Assembly (NCBI GenBank): GCA_905250025.1
Contig: CAJNOJ010000012.1
Coordinates: 248,001 to 312,000 of the forward strand
Length of the DNA: 64,000 bases
Origin: Adineta ricciae
Lineage: Eukaryota; Rotifera; Eurotatoria; Adinetida; Adinetidae
Direction of reading: 5' to 3'
The notes under the pieces: generated by a model
What the model was told of the DNA's origin: nothing
Seen by the model: only the letters and a program-made list of their open reading frames with translations
Databases searched by the model: none
In this document: positions 38,574 through 51,009 of the stretch, piece after piece
How the letters are laid out: every line of letters begins with the position of its first letter
Numbering within the stretch: position 1 is the stretch's first letter
Position numbers and translations under genes: made by a program

Positions 38574-39751
38574 CGTATTAATTTCAAAGTTTGTAATGAG
38601 GAAATAGAACCCAAGACGACATTATTTGCTTCGTTACTCAGGATATTGTCGATAGCAACCTCTAGACTTTTACTGAACCATGTAACATAGCGACCTCTAA
38701 TGATAAGCATCTTTTGTTCTTATTAAAAAAAGAAACTTTTATAAAAGATAGATGATCTTAATCCAATGAGTCGGATTTGAAGACATTCTGACTGATAGAT
38801 GGCTTTTGCTTAATTACGTATAGTGACAGTATGTGTGAATAAAACAAAAATTATCGAACGAGCAAAATAGTCATGCCACTTGAACAAATACTCATAATCT
38901 AATAACAAAGACTCTATAGAAACATTTTTTTTCTACTGACACATCATGTCTACAAAAGATTCTTTCTTTCATATCTTCTATAGTCCACAAAAGACAAACA
39001 AGAAATAATGATGCTTAACATGTGACTGAAACATTTGATAAACTTTTTGACTGAGTTAATTACGAATGTAATAGAAGGAATGTGTGATTGTGTCATCATC
39101 GCTTCGATGAAAAGGACTGAAATCCTTGGAGAAATAAACAAACTATCGACAAAATGCTTGTTTTGTTTTTCTTTTGCTGTTTTTTTTTATTGCCGGCCAC
39201 GAGAAAGAATAAACGAGAGACAAATAAACAATATGGATGATATATGTAAATAGAAAAAAAAAGAAACTAGAACGATCAATAATAGATAAAACGAAAAAAG
39301 AGACAAAAGTAATATATGTATATATTCATCATCATCATCATCATCAACATATTCAGAAATAGACAGTACGAACGAAGTAAAGGGACAGAGAGAAAGCAGA
39401 GAACATCTTTTTTAGCTGCAGTTACATATTTTCATAGTTTAGTTTTGTTTTCCGAATTAAAAATAAACAATCAAATGAAAAGAAAAGAAAAGGAGAAAAA
39501 AAAATGGAATTTCTATGTGCGCTGATGCACGGCCGATAGCTGATCTTTCACGTTTATATGCATGTTGTTTAGTTTATTCTGTAACGACATCGAACAAGAA
39601 AGAAAACGGAACGAAAATCAAAGAGTAGAAGAAATCGCAAGAAAGAAAAAAAAGAAGAAATATAGAAGATAGATTTAGTTTTGTGTGCATAAATATCAGC
39701 CGGCATATTTCATAAAAATTCTTCTGGTATTCATAGTTTTTTTTTCTCTTT
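38574..39751. other. Intergenic region, simple-repeat and purine rich
   Basis: No gene supported. Contains an ATC/TCA triplet run at 39326-39346, poly-A and GA-rich tracts near 39480-39510 and 39600-39660. The 39.6-39.75 kb part is the 3' UTR side of Rab1. Confidence 0.5.
39326..39346. repeat. (TCA)n trinucleotide repeat
   Basis: About seven tandem TCA/ATC units between FAM161 and Rab1. Confidence 0.85.
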
Positions 39752-40707
<956 letters not shown>

Positions 40708-41275
40708 TGTGATCGTTAATTATTTAAATTTGTTAGACGTTTTCTTCAATGATGGAGATCTCCGTTTGATCTGAAGATAAACTTATACGAAAGATATGAA
40801 AACTGATTATCAACTGGCGTTGAATAGACAGGTGAGAATAGAAGGGTGATGATGATGGTGATGATGATGACTCGTAGGCTGTCTACGTTTGATGTCAACC
40901 TTTCCAAGACAAGTTTAGCCACCATGAAGGTCGATTTTTTTTATTATCAACAAAGTATTCATCAAAATTTATAAAAACTTACTATTTCAAAGTTAACTAT
41001 TCAAAGACGATCATAAAACATGTTCTAAAATCAAATGCATAATTAATTTGCAAATATTTACATCAATGACTATTCTATTGGTCCATTGAACAACCAATCA
41101 TATATAATGGATCATCCGAGTACGTACTATTGAGCTGAACGATAAATTGTCGTATGATTTCTATTTCGCACAATTTATTATTCATGAAAAAATACATACA
41201 TCGATAGAACTAGATTCAATCCAGTAAAAAAATATATACAACACACAATCTGATTTGAAAACATCTGCATAAAGT
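40708..41275. other. Intergenic region between Rab1 and SMC2
   Basis: No gene is seen. A short GATGATGATG run lies near 40848-40871. It must hold the Rab1 promoter and the SMC2 3' end. Confidence 0.5.
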
Positions 41276-44200
41276 TTATTTTTCTTTTGTTTTCTTATTT
41301 GGAACATTTTCTGCCCGAGACACTGTCGAGATTCCATTGACGAATTTCGTTGTAAATAACACATTGGCATTGGAAAACATTCCATCTTTTAATGAAACAA
41401 TAATAAATTGTGCATTGCGAAAACTTTTTCGTATAACTAAACCAATGTTTTGCGTATGAGACATATCTAAAGCAGCATCAACTTCATCGAGAATGTACAA
41501 TGGAGCTGGACTATATTGAAGTAAAGCGAGAACTAGTGAGAGACCAGCTAATGAACGTTGACCACCACTTAACTCATCTAATGTTTCCTTCCACAATGAG
41601 CCGAATTGAACTTTGATTTCTAAACCAGTTAATACCAAATCCTTGGGAGCTCGGTCGGCATCATAGTGGCCATTAAGAGATGTTAATTTTGCATTGGCAT
41701 TATGAAGTAATGTGGAAAATATTTCACCGAAGGATTTATTTACACGCTGCCAAGCAATTCGTAGAGCTTCTTGCTTCTTCTTGTCCCATTCAGCAACGAC
41801 ACGTTCAATATTCGCTTTATCCTTCAATACTTTCTTTTGCTTAGTTAATAGCTAAAACGACAATACGCATATTTGCGATCGATCGGGAAGAACGTCAAAG
41901 TACACAAACCTGTTTGTACATTGCTCGTTTTTGTTCTAATAAGGTCATTGCTCGTTCGTCGACATGTTTACTCATCTTCGTGACTTTTTCTTTGTCGTCC
42001 TTGGCATCCTTTTGCATTCTGGCGATGTTCATTGAAGCGAAATCGTATTGTCCGCCAGGTACACCAAACTTCTCTTTTTCTTCTTCAATCCATCGACCGT
42101 GCTTTTCGATAATTAGTTGTCGTCGTCGAACCGATTCTTTGACGATATTTTGTAAATCAACAATGGAATGTTTATTCTTTTCTAATTGTAATTCGATTTC
42201 ACGACGTTCCTTGATTAATTGTTGTTCTTTCTGATGCAAAGAATGAATACGATTGTTGTATTCAGTTAAACGCGAACGTTTCATTTGCAAATTCGATAAT
42301 AACTTATCGACTTCACTTTGCTTCTCTGCCAATGCATTGGTCGACTCATTCGACGACTGTGTACACGTTTCTATCGTTCCTCGCAGAGTATTCATGTCCG
42401 AAGTCAATGTTTCAAGTTCAGTTCGTTGAGTATCCAATTGCATTTCCAAATCTAAAGGCAAAGATTGCAGAAATCAGTGTGAACCAAGGATTCGATTTAC
42501 CTTTGATTTGCGTCTGCATATCTCTCGAACGTTTTCGACTTGACTCGACCTGTTTTTCAGCTTTTTTCATCAATTGTTCGATTTCTGCTAACTCCTTTTT
42601 CTTGGCTTCGCCTTCATTCTTGAATAATCTTTCCAATTCATTGATTTTTTCTGTAAGATTCTTCTCTTCTTGCCGTTGTTCTTCCAATTCTTTCTTGTTA
42701 CTGATTTCTTGTTGTTCTAACGTATTGATATCTGTTTGTAATCGATGCTCATCGTTTTGTGCCAACTTCAATTCCAATAACTGCAGTTCGTTGGTCAACG
42801 AGTCAATTTGTTGTTGAAAATTCTGATACTGCACATAGTCACGTTCGAGTTTCGTTAACTCTTGTCGATTATTCGTATTGTACTGCCGAATATGTTCTTC
42901 CAATTGGTTCATTTCCGCGACAATCTCAAGTAATGTTGGTCCACGATTCGCTCCGCCGCGATCACCGCCGGACAGAATACCAGCTGGATTGTAAACATCA
43001 CCATCAAGTGTGATTGCCATGGCATTTAAACCTAGTTTCTCGTCGAACGCCACTCGTTGAGCTATAGTTGAGTTCGCACAAATAACCGTCGAACCAAATA
43101 CGTAATTCATCAAGGTTTCATATTTCGAATGATTGTAATTGACGAGATCCTTTGCTAAAAAGATCGCATTTGGATCGCCAAGTTCGCGTCGTGCTGCTTC
43201 GATTTTATTCTTTGGAATTAAATTTGATGTTATTCGATTCAATGGAACGAATGTAATACGCTTTTTTAGATCACCATATTTAAACAAAAGTTTACCTGAA
43301 TAAATAAAAAAAAAGCCAGCTATGGTTCCATGCTCACAAAATTTTTCTTTTACTTGTTTCATCAGTGTCAACAACAACGTTGAACAGTTTACCACCGGCT
43401 GTTAATTCTAATGCCTGAGCATACTTTTTGTCATTTATGTTGAATAATGTTGCTACTAAACCATGAACATGTTTGACTCGATCGAAATTTGGTGTTGGAT
43501 TTGTGTATTGAAAGTCTAATTGATGATTTTGACGTTTCATTTGTTGCAGACGATTTTGATCGCGTGCCATATTTTCATCATCGGCTCGAACATCGGCGCG
43601 AATTTGTTTCAGGCGTTCAACATCAAATTGTAACTTAGCTAGATCTTTTTCACATTGAGTTAAAATGCCTTTCTTCTTATCAAATTCACTACGCATCGAA
43701 GAATAGGTGCCTTGTTTTGATGTCACTGATTTCTGTTCGGTGCGTAGTTTTTTTAATTCACCAGCGGAATGATCAATCTAAACGAAGAAAAAAAGAACAA
43801 TGAATGTACAAGAAGGAAAACGACTCACTCGTTGTTGTAATTGTTTGATTTTTGTTGCAATCTCTCCACGTTGTTCTTTGTATTTGTCCAATTTTTCTTT
43901 ATTTGTCAAACGACTATCATCATTGGGTCCAACAACTGCTTGTGAACTACTTTCAACCACAGCTGTACCCGTGCTAACAGCTTCATGACGCCGTTGTAGT
44001 TGTTTTACATGTTCGGCATCTGTAAGAACTTTTTTATCTGACTCAGCTAGTTGTTCACGACTGGAATCGATATCTTTCTCTAATTGTTCAATCGAGTTTG
44101 TCAATTGTTTGTGTTGTTGTTCTGAATCCGACAACTGTTGTTTGTACTGAGTCAATTGTTTCGACAGTCGATCGTTTTCATTCGTTGCATTGCGAAGTTC

Positions 44201-45227
44201 GACCAGTTCTTTATCATAAACTGTTTGTAATTCTGATACTTCATTGCCAACATCTACAAAAAACAGATCTCTATAAAAGAAATTTGTCGTGCCACTAATT
44301 ATTTACTTTCGTTTCTCTCTTTCTCAATACTTTTCACTTCAGCATGAATTTGTTGAATCTCTTCTGTTATATCACCATTTCGTTCTTGATATTCACTAGT
44401 TTGTAATTCCATATTTTCTACATCGATTTCTGTTTGTTTAACCGATGTTATCAATTGCCAGTATTCGTAAGCAATCAATTGATCGTTAACTAATTTATAA
44501 CGTTTTTTCAACTCAGTATACATTTTATAGTTTTGTTCATCTTGTTGCAATTTATTAATCGTTGGTGTAATATCAGTATCGATCGTTGTACGAATTTCTT
44601 TTAATTTATCATCTTTTTTAGCGATCGTTTTCAAAGCTTCAGCTTTCTTTTGATCGTACATACGTGTACCAGCAGCTTCTTCGATGAGACCAAGAATTTC
44701 TTGCGGCTTGGATTTGGACACTTTCGTCACTTGACCTTGTAAGATGAGAAAGCGTGGATTGTTCACATTCAACGAAACCGATTTGAATAGATCATGTATC
44801 GCTGATTGCGTAGCATTTTTTCCGTTTAACAAATATTTCGACTTGTTTGATTCAACAATACGTGTAACAGTCAATTCATCAACTGAAATGAAAACAAAAA
44901 TTTTATGTTGATATCAAAAAGTCAAATGAACATACACATTTTGTAACCATCAGGGGCTTGCTCTTTATTTCGGTTATCGAACATGATGGAAACACTCGCT
45001 CGTGTAACACCAGCAGTACCTTGTTTATAGATGAAATCCGATAACGCTTGAGCACGAACTTGAGAGAGCGATGTAATGCCCATGACAAAACATATTGAGT
45101 CAAGGATATTGGATTTTCCACTGCCATTTAAACCTGTTATAGCATTGAAATATTCATCAAAGGGGCCTACGGTTGTTCGAGTGGCATAGGATTTGAAACC
45201 TTCAAGAACAATTTCACGGATGTGCAT
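41276..45227 (-). CDS. SMC2: SMC2, condensin core ATPase subunit
   Basis: Pairs with SMC4 in condensin I/II to compact mitotic chromosomes. Seven exons: 44936-45227, 44307-44882, 43829-44253, 43354-43777, 42501-43295, 41910-42451 and 41276-41851, 1209 residues in all (human SMC2 is 1197). Walker A is GLNGSGKS at about 32-39. The head continues through [18 protein letters not shown] and [12 protein letters not shown], both SMC2-typical. Two long coiled coils flank a hinge (about 515-690). The C-terminal head has the ABC signature LSGGQ (about 1112-1116) and Walker [13 protein letters not shown], then the HTQN and SLKDGMF segments. The first donor was set at 44935 (GTATGT) because it alone keeps frame. 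No damage is visible. Confidence 0.97.
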
Positions 45228-47689
45228 CGTGAACGTTTAGAAACAAGTTATCAAATGAACTTCAGCTCTTATTGATTGAATTCAACGGTTTTCTTTCTTT
45301 CAATTCATAAAAAAGAAGATCGGAAACGACAAATCAATAGTTAGCGTAGATGGCGTTGTATTATCCTTTGAATCGCACATGTTACTTTCTTCTTACTGGA
45401 TTGTTCGACCCCGGATGGGATGTGTATTCCATATAATCTGTCGAGGAAACAAGATGACACCATAAAACATCGACCTAAATCATCCTGCAGTACATACTTT
45501 ATGTCTTATATGACCAATACAGCTATCCTTTGTATCTCAAAGGTAAATCGTTTCCCCGTGGTGCCTATGATGCCTGGCCGTCAATTTTACGTCATGATCT
45601 TAAAGTGCATAAAGAACAAAACTCTATGAAATGTTCATGTACCTACGTAAGATATGTGGCTGTACATTAACGGGAAGTATCATCGGTAGAACTCAATTAA
45701 CTTCTTCCATATTAAAACTGCTTGATGGATTTGTAAGCTTCACATAGTTTTTCTTTCAAAGGCGGGAATAGAAATGGATTTCCTTCATTTTTAGAAACCA
45801 GCTGGATACTGTCGCCTAGTCATTTGTCTGTAGTTATTTTTTTCTATCTGTTAATGTCAAAATATTCTTTTCTCTTTACATAGAGGAATTTTAGAATTAT
45901 AAACAAATAAATTAAGATTCCCTTAAAAACAAAAAAGAAGACAGAAAGCTTTGATGAATTATTGGAATTATTTTTCGTATGATTGATAACGATGGAATCT
46001 TCTTGTCAAGAGTTCTATTGTTTTTCAGTGGAACATTCAAAGATTTCACGTGTTGATCCCGCGTGTTTCTTCTCAAGTCGTTCAATCTTGTTTTTTTCTT
46101 CTCGCTATGAAAGTCCTGCACAAGAATATTCTCCACTTTAAAGAAGTATATTTTTCCGAATCAATTAAACCGATAAGATATTTACGAAATCATAGGATAT
46201 ATTCTCCTAATGTTCTTCTATTATCAATATTTAGAAAAGCAGCGCATACACGCCAGTATTGAACTTTTTCACGCTGCAAACAACAAGAAAAAATTGAACA
46301 AATATACATGAAACATTTGCATGAAGATATTCTGACGTAATGTGACCAATTAGTAGAATAAGTGAATAGACAGTCAAAATATAGACATGGGTATAGTATG
46401 CGTGTTGATTGAGCAATATTTCAAAAATTTCAGTCGATATGTGGAGAATGACAGTAGAAAGAGAAAATTTATTTAGAAAACTCGATATCATGCATGGATT
46501 GGCTAATTAGCATCCTCACAGTGGTAAAATAAACGAAGCATATCAAAGAATATTCTAAGTAGAAATTGAATGAACTTTTTTTCGCACGTTTCAAAGTAAG
46601 AGATCGAAGGAGAAAGTAGATCCAACACTTATCTCCTGACATTGTAGAATGAAAAAGAGGGTATCAATCGATGTCTTACTTTGTTATGTTTCAGAAAGCA
46701 ATTTTTCACAAGGCACATATGAGCTTATCGATTTTTAACTCTACAGGTAATCTTCATCCTCAAGATGTGATTCATACCTGTAATTCTTTATCCAATGGAA
46801 GTAAATATGAAAACGAATAACTATTTATTGATACTCAAAATTCATCTTTTTTAAATTTTAACTATGCGTGAATTACAGCGTGATACTTGATTGACTGTTA
46901 TTATGATTTTCATTTTAATTTTCAACTTCATCATCTTTGCACTGTTCAGCCACCTAGTACTATCACGTCGAACAGAAATACTACTTGTCAACAAAATGCC
47001 TGAGATATACAATTACTCAATTGTATACGTTGCATGTTTACGGTATTTGTCACTGTATGAACTCTTGTCAGTGCTTTGAGCGTCGCTGATCTATATCAGG
47101 TTATCTGGTGTACTTTCCCTCGGTTTAACCTCCGTCAAATGTAATTAATCAATCGATTGATTTATTCATCTATAATTGTGAAATTCATCAATATTTAACA
47201 AAACGAATATATCGTCTTTTACACGATTACGTAATCACATTTCGTTGTCTTCCTCGCAAGGCGGTATTGAACTGTAGGAAGTTCAAACGACTCTTTTCGT
47301 TCGAATTCTTTTGCGTTTAAATACAACCCATCTTTGATTCTGTCTACTACTGTCATCATCTAAACAGCTCGTCTTTAAATCTGTTCACTACACTGAGCAG
47401 GTAAACTTGATTAATTGAAGCATTCCATTCGCAAAAAGACTTCAAAGACAATATACTCCAGCGGTGAAACATAAAAGAATACTAAATAGATATGAATAAA
47501 ATCAAGTCTCGAATGCGGAAAAAAGTTCCGTACGATGTAAAGAATCATCAAGTGTGTTGATGAAGAATAAATTTGAAGAATGATGGATACTTATTATATG
47601 CGTTTCAATTCTTTCTTGATGAGTATATTATCATCAACTTTCACTTTATTCAGTAAACATTCTTTTCCATTTATGAACAAGCAAAACTG
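45228..47689. other. 2.5-kb region without a supported gene
   Basis: Several short hydrophobic open frames occur on both strands (minus 46231-46491, plus 46891-47079). They have no start context, splice partners or domain. They could be chance frames in AT-rich DNA or very old GPCR debris, and I cannot decide. The end holds the promoter of the orphan GPCR; the SMC2 promoter is at the start. Confidence 0.45.
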
Positions 47690-48612
47690 ATGGATACGGC
47701 AGCCTTCTCTGTCACCCTTATCACTATTATTGTTCTATTGATTGTTATTATTTCATCTTTCATCTATGTAATCCCAATAATTTTCGTGCGTCGTTTTCAT
47801 ACAGGAGCTAATGTTCTTCTTGTTGGTCTCAGTGTAAATGGTATTATCTGTTCGATCTTGTGGGTTGTATGGAATTCAATTTCTATTATTAATCCAACAC
47901 TTTTGGTTAAATCGAAAGAGATCTGCATTGCGATGAACTATTTGTCAACATTAGTCAATAGTTTAATAATTTATTGTCTAGTAGTCATAACGATCAACCA
48001 GTTTTTCGCAGTTATTTATCCTAAAAAGAAATTATTTCATACCGTAAAGTGTGCCATCTTTTCAATAACGGTCCAATGGATTGTTTCGATTATTGTATCA
48101 ATACCTGACGTGGTTATTTCAGTTCCAGTAAATCTCAACAATTTATAAAATACATCATTTGTCTTTCTTCTAATAAATTTTAGGTTTGTGTAAACGGTGT
48201 TGACGCACCTCGATGGCTCTACATCTATAGATTTGTCACTATTCTCGTATTTCCATCGATTCTAAAGATCGTTCTCAATGCTTCGATATTTTGTTTTGTT
48301 CGATCATCTACTCGACGAGTTAAGCCTAAAGAAAACGCGAAGGGATTATCGAATGCTAGCCCCAAATGGAAAAAAACACGAGATACACAATTACTCAAGC
48401 ATATGATTTTTCTCTATGTGGTATTCATTTTTGGGTGGGGACCAATTTATCTCCTCCCAATAGCTGCTTCGTTTACAACTGTATCACCACTGGTCCTTGC
48501 GATTTTTCAATTATTACCCGTGGTTAGTTCGTTTACTATTGTATTGGATTTATTCTACTACAATCGCGATCTCATAAGATATTTTAAAGAACAATGTTTA
48601 AAATGCTTCTGA
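47690..48612 (+). CDS. Orphan rhodopsin-like G-protein-coupled receptor
   Basis: Exons 47690-48127 and 48184-48612 give 288 residues with seven hydrophobic spans. TM1 is at the N-terminus with almost no ectodomain. TM2 is ANVLLVGLSVNGIICSILW, TM3 runs LVNSLIIYCLVVITINQFFAVIYP, and TM7 is LPVVSSFTIVLDLFYYNRDLI. Departures from the class A consensus are clear: DRY is replaced by NQFFAVIYP and NPxxY by LDLFYY. A TM3-ECL2 disulfide is plausible (EICIAMNYL and VCVNGVDA). The sequence resembles fast-diverging invertebrate chemosensory or peptide receptors, and the ligand is unknown. It lies 1.7 kb upstream of a neuropeptide precursor in the same orientation. Confidence 0.8.
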
Positions 48613-50354
48613 ATCAATCAAAATAATTTTTCAAAGAACGTATCATTTTAATAAATAGTTAGAAGCAAATAAATCGTTGACAGTTTCATTCAAAGTGATG
48701 GTTTATAAAACATTCTGATGCATTATCCCACGTAATTTGTGTTAAACGTGAACTAATGGAAGTGCAAAAGACTAGGGATTAAGGAAATTTGCATTTATTC
48801 CATTAATAAAGATCAAAAGTTCGGATGAATGTCATAGATTGCTTAGTTCATCGAGTTTTAATAACAGAAGTGCAGATCGCGCGTGTTTTGGGAATTCATC
48901 TCACAAGATTAGCACTAAATTATCATTTTTATCACTATAAATAGTTGCCATTAGAAAAGATGAGTTGATTTGTTTTTATTTGTTTATATTTATACCGATT
49001 ATATTACAACGTAATAGAACATGTGCACTCGATGCTCGCGCTAAAGTCAATAGGAAATAATCAGATTGATTTCCACCTTGTTTGATGTGCGGCATCTGTA
49101 AATTTCGGCGAAACTAGGTTTCTAATAAATTATTTACACTTTCTCGACTGAAAGATCGTTTTCGCGAAAATAACGCTTTATATACGTCTCTCCTTACTAA
49201 AAACAATGATTTAACGGACATTTCCAATGTAAATAAACTTTGTTTCCGCGAGCACATACTTAAAATGTTTGACTTTTTCTTTTTCCACGACTTCATTTGT
49301 GAGTAGAACTTCTATCGCACTGGAGCATAGCATTTTCAGCAGTCTTTGGCGAACATCAACAAATGATAGAGAAGTAGTCACGAAACACTTGGAATTACAA
49401 GAAGATTATTCGCTCATAAGTAACTCTCCTCGTAGAAATGCAGGATAATAAAGATATGTTTTGTTTCATTACCTCAGCGCTTTCTAACAGATGAATACAT
49501 TTGTTTTTCTGAGTTTAGATCGAAATATCACTATCCAGATTAGCAGAAAGTTTTCTAGAATAGTATTACTAGTTTTAACTGTGTGCGTGAGATCAGAACA
49601 TTTCTACGAACGTAGGCGCTGAAAAATCGTCGCTTCGAGTTTTGTAAGAATTATCCTGAGAAAACAAGTACATGACTAAAATAAATCGTCAGTCAATCCT
49701 TCGAAGATAATTTCATGTAAATCGATTACAGATAGACATTTCTGTATTTTTATCCGACTCTGCTTGTCGTCACATCTAACAACACTATATATCAGTGCTA
49801 TTGAACATGGAATTCTTTCCTTTATGAAGTAGACAAGTCACACACACTCGTATAGATTTTTTTCTCAGTGAATTAATCAGAAGAAATATGACTTCGAATA
49901 AATTATGTGTGTCTTTATTCTTTGTACTATTTCCACTGACTAGTGACAAAGAAAGAACTCAACGACTTTGTATTCGATAAAGACACATTGGAAACAAATG
50001 GGAGATAAAATATGCACACACATCTCTTTATTCAATTAACGGCGATAAGTTCGGTCGAAAATGAGTGGGTGTTGTTCGATTTGATTGAGTGAGACAATCA
50101 GAGAATCGTCCAGGAGAACAGAGATATGTGTGAATGACGATTCCTGATGAGTTTGTTAACTGAATCTAATTCTAAGAGTCAGCATTAGTTGTCGGAAAGG
50201 AATCATATAGACTTTTCATACTGGTAGGCTCTGCTTTTGACACATTAATGTAAAAATATATTAGAGAGAGTGAGACGGAGAGAGCAAAGGTAACAGTACG
50301 ACTTTATATCACGGACATTCTTCAGTTTTTATTCTATTTTTTTAGCATAAAACA
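48613..50354. other. Upstream region of neuropeptide gene A
   Basis: No gene is seen. From 48909 onward this region is repeated at 60556-62007 with roughly 4-6% mismatches and a few short indels by eye. Close conservation just before the ATG (a shared ACTTTATATCACGGAC block and pyrimidine tract) marks a likely core promoter and splice acceptor. Confidence 0.55.
50334..50345 (+). promoter_or_regulatory. Splice/leader acceptor before neuropeptide gene A
   Basis: A T-rich tract ending TTTTTAG lies nine bases before the ATG at 50355. The same element stands before copy B (ending 61998). It is either a trans-splice acceptor or the end of a 5' UTR intron. Confidence 0.5.
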
Positions 50355-50648
50355 ATGTTGAAATATTTTCATACTCAACTGTTTGTGTTGACAATCGTGT
50401 CCATTTTTCTTCTATTATTTACGACTGTCAATTGTAGTTACAAGCAAAGTTACAATAACGATGTAAAGGCTGCGGTCTTATATGGACGACAATTGCCGTT
50501 CTTCAACGTAAAAACGTATAATTCTAATGAACAAGACAAGTCAAGCGATGAAGATGTGAACTTGATGATCCGAGATTCATTCAAACCTTATCCAAATCGT
50601 CGATCATTTTATGCTATGCGAGGGAAGCGACGGGCTATTTTGCCATAG
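50355..50648 (+). CDS. Amidated neuropeptide precursor, copy A (predicted SFYAMR-amide)
   Basis: A 97-residue single-exon precursor. Residues 1-27 form a signal peptide (TIVSIFLLLFTTVNC). The body is hydrophilic and acidic (DKSSDEDVN). Near the C-terminus, Arg82-Arg83 precedes SFYAMR, which is followed by Gly90 and Lys91-Arg92-Arg93. Prohormone convertase cleavage at both basic sites, carboxypeptidase trimming and conversion of the Gly would give SFYAMR-amide, leaving a short AILP tail. Copy A also has a single-basic LYGRQ at 42-46. There are no paired cysteines in the mature part. I do not recognise the peptide as a named family. The peptide reading rests on the cleavage grammar; receptor and function are unknown. 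It is convergent with a secreted S9 peptidase 361 bp away. Confidence 0.75.
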   Translation: MLKYFHTQLFVLTIVSIFLLLFTTVNCSYKQSYNNDVKAAVLYGRQLPFFNVKTYNSNEQDKSSDEDVNLMIRDSFKPYPNRRSFYAMRGKRRAILP

Positions 50649-51009
50649 TTTTTAAACAACATTTGCTTATATAAAAGAAATGTCATTTCATTGATTAAAA
50701 ATAAAATTTTTCCATTCAAAGTATTCTACATCCAGAATTTCAATAGAATGTCCATATTTCAGTACCACATTAAAATATTTGCATTAAAGAAAGGAAATGC
50801 GCATTATCTATCTATTAGTGCCTTGATAACAGAAACTCAAGAGATTTTAATGTTAAAATAGAGGAAGGAAAGTGTGCGTGAATCACTAAATTGAAGGGAA
50901 TGCTTGGTCGTAATAATCTGACACATGCAATTCTCAGCAAGAGTGAGCATGTTTAGATTAGACCAGGTGAAAGTCAGGTTTTTCTTTATTGAAAAAGTAC
51001 TATGACATT
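50649..51009. other. Convergent 3' gap between neuropeptide A and S9 peptidase A
   Basis: No gene is seen. AATAAA lies near 50700, just after the neuropeptide stop. The whole gap is conserved in copy B (62302-62662), with a similar hexamer. Confidence 0.6.

Noticed and set aside
46231-47079. Short hydrophobic open frames that look like membrane helices
   Set aside because: AT-rich DNA readily encodes Ile/Leu/Phe runs. There are no GPCR motifs and no splice structure to make a protein, so I could not support even a pseudogene call.
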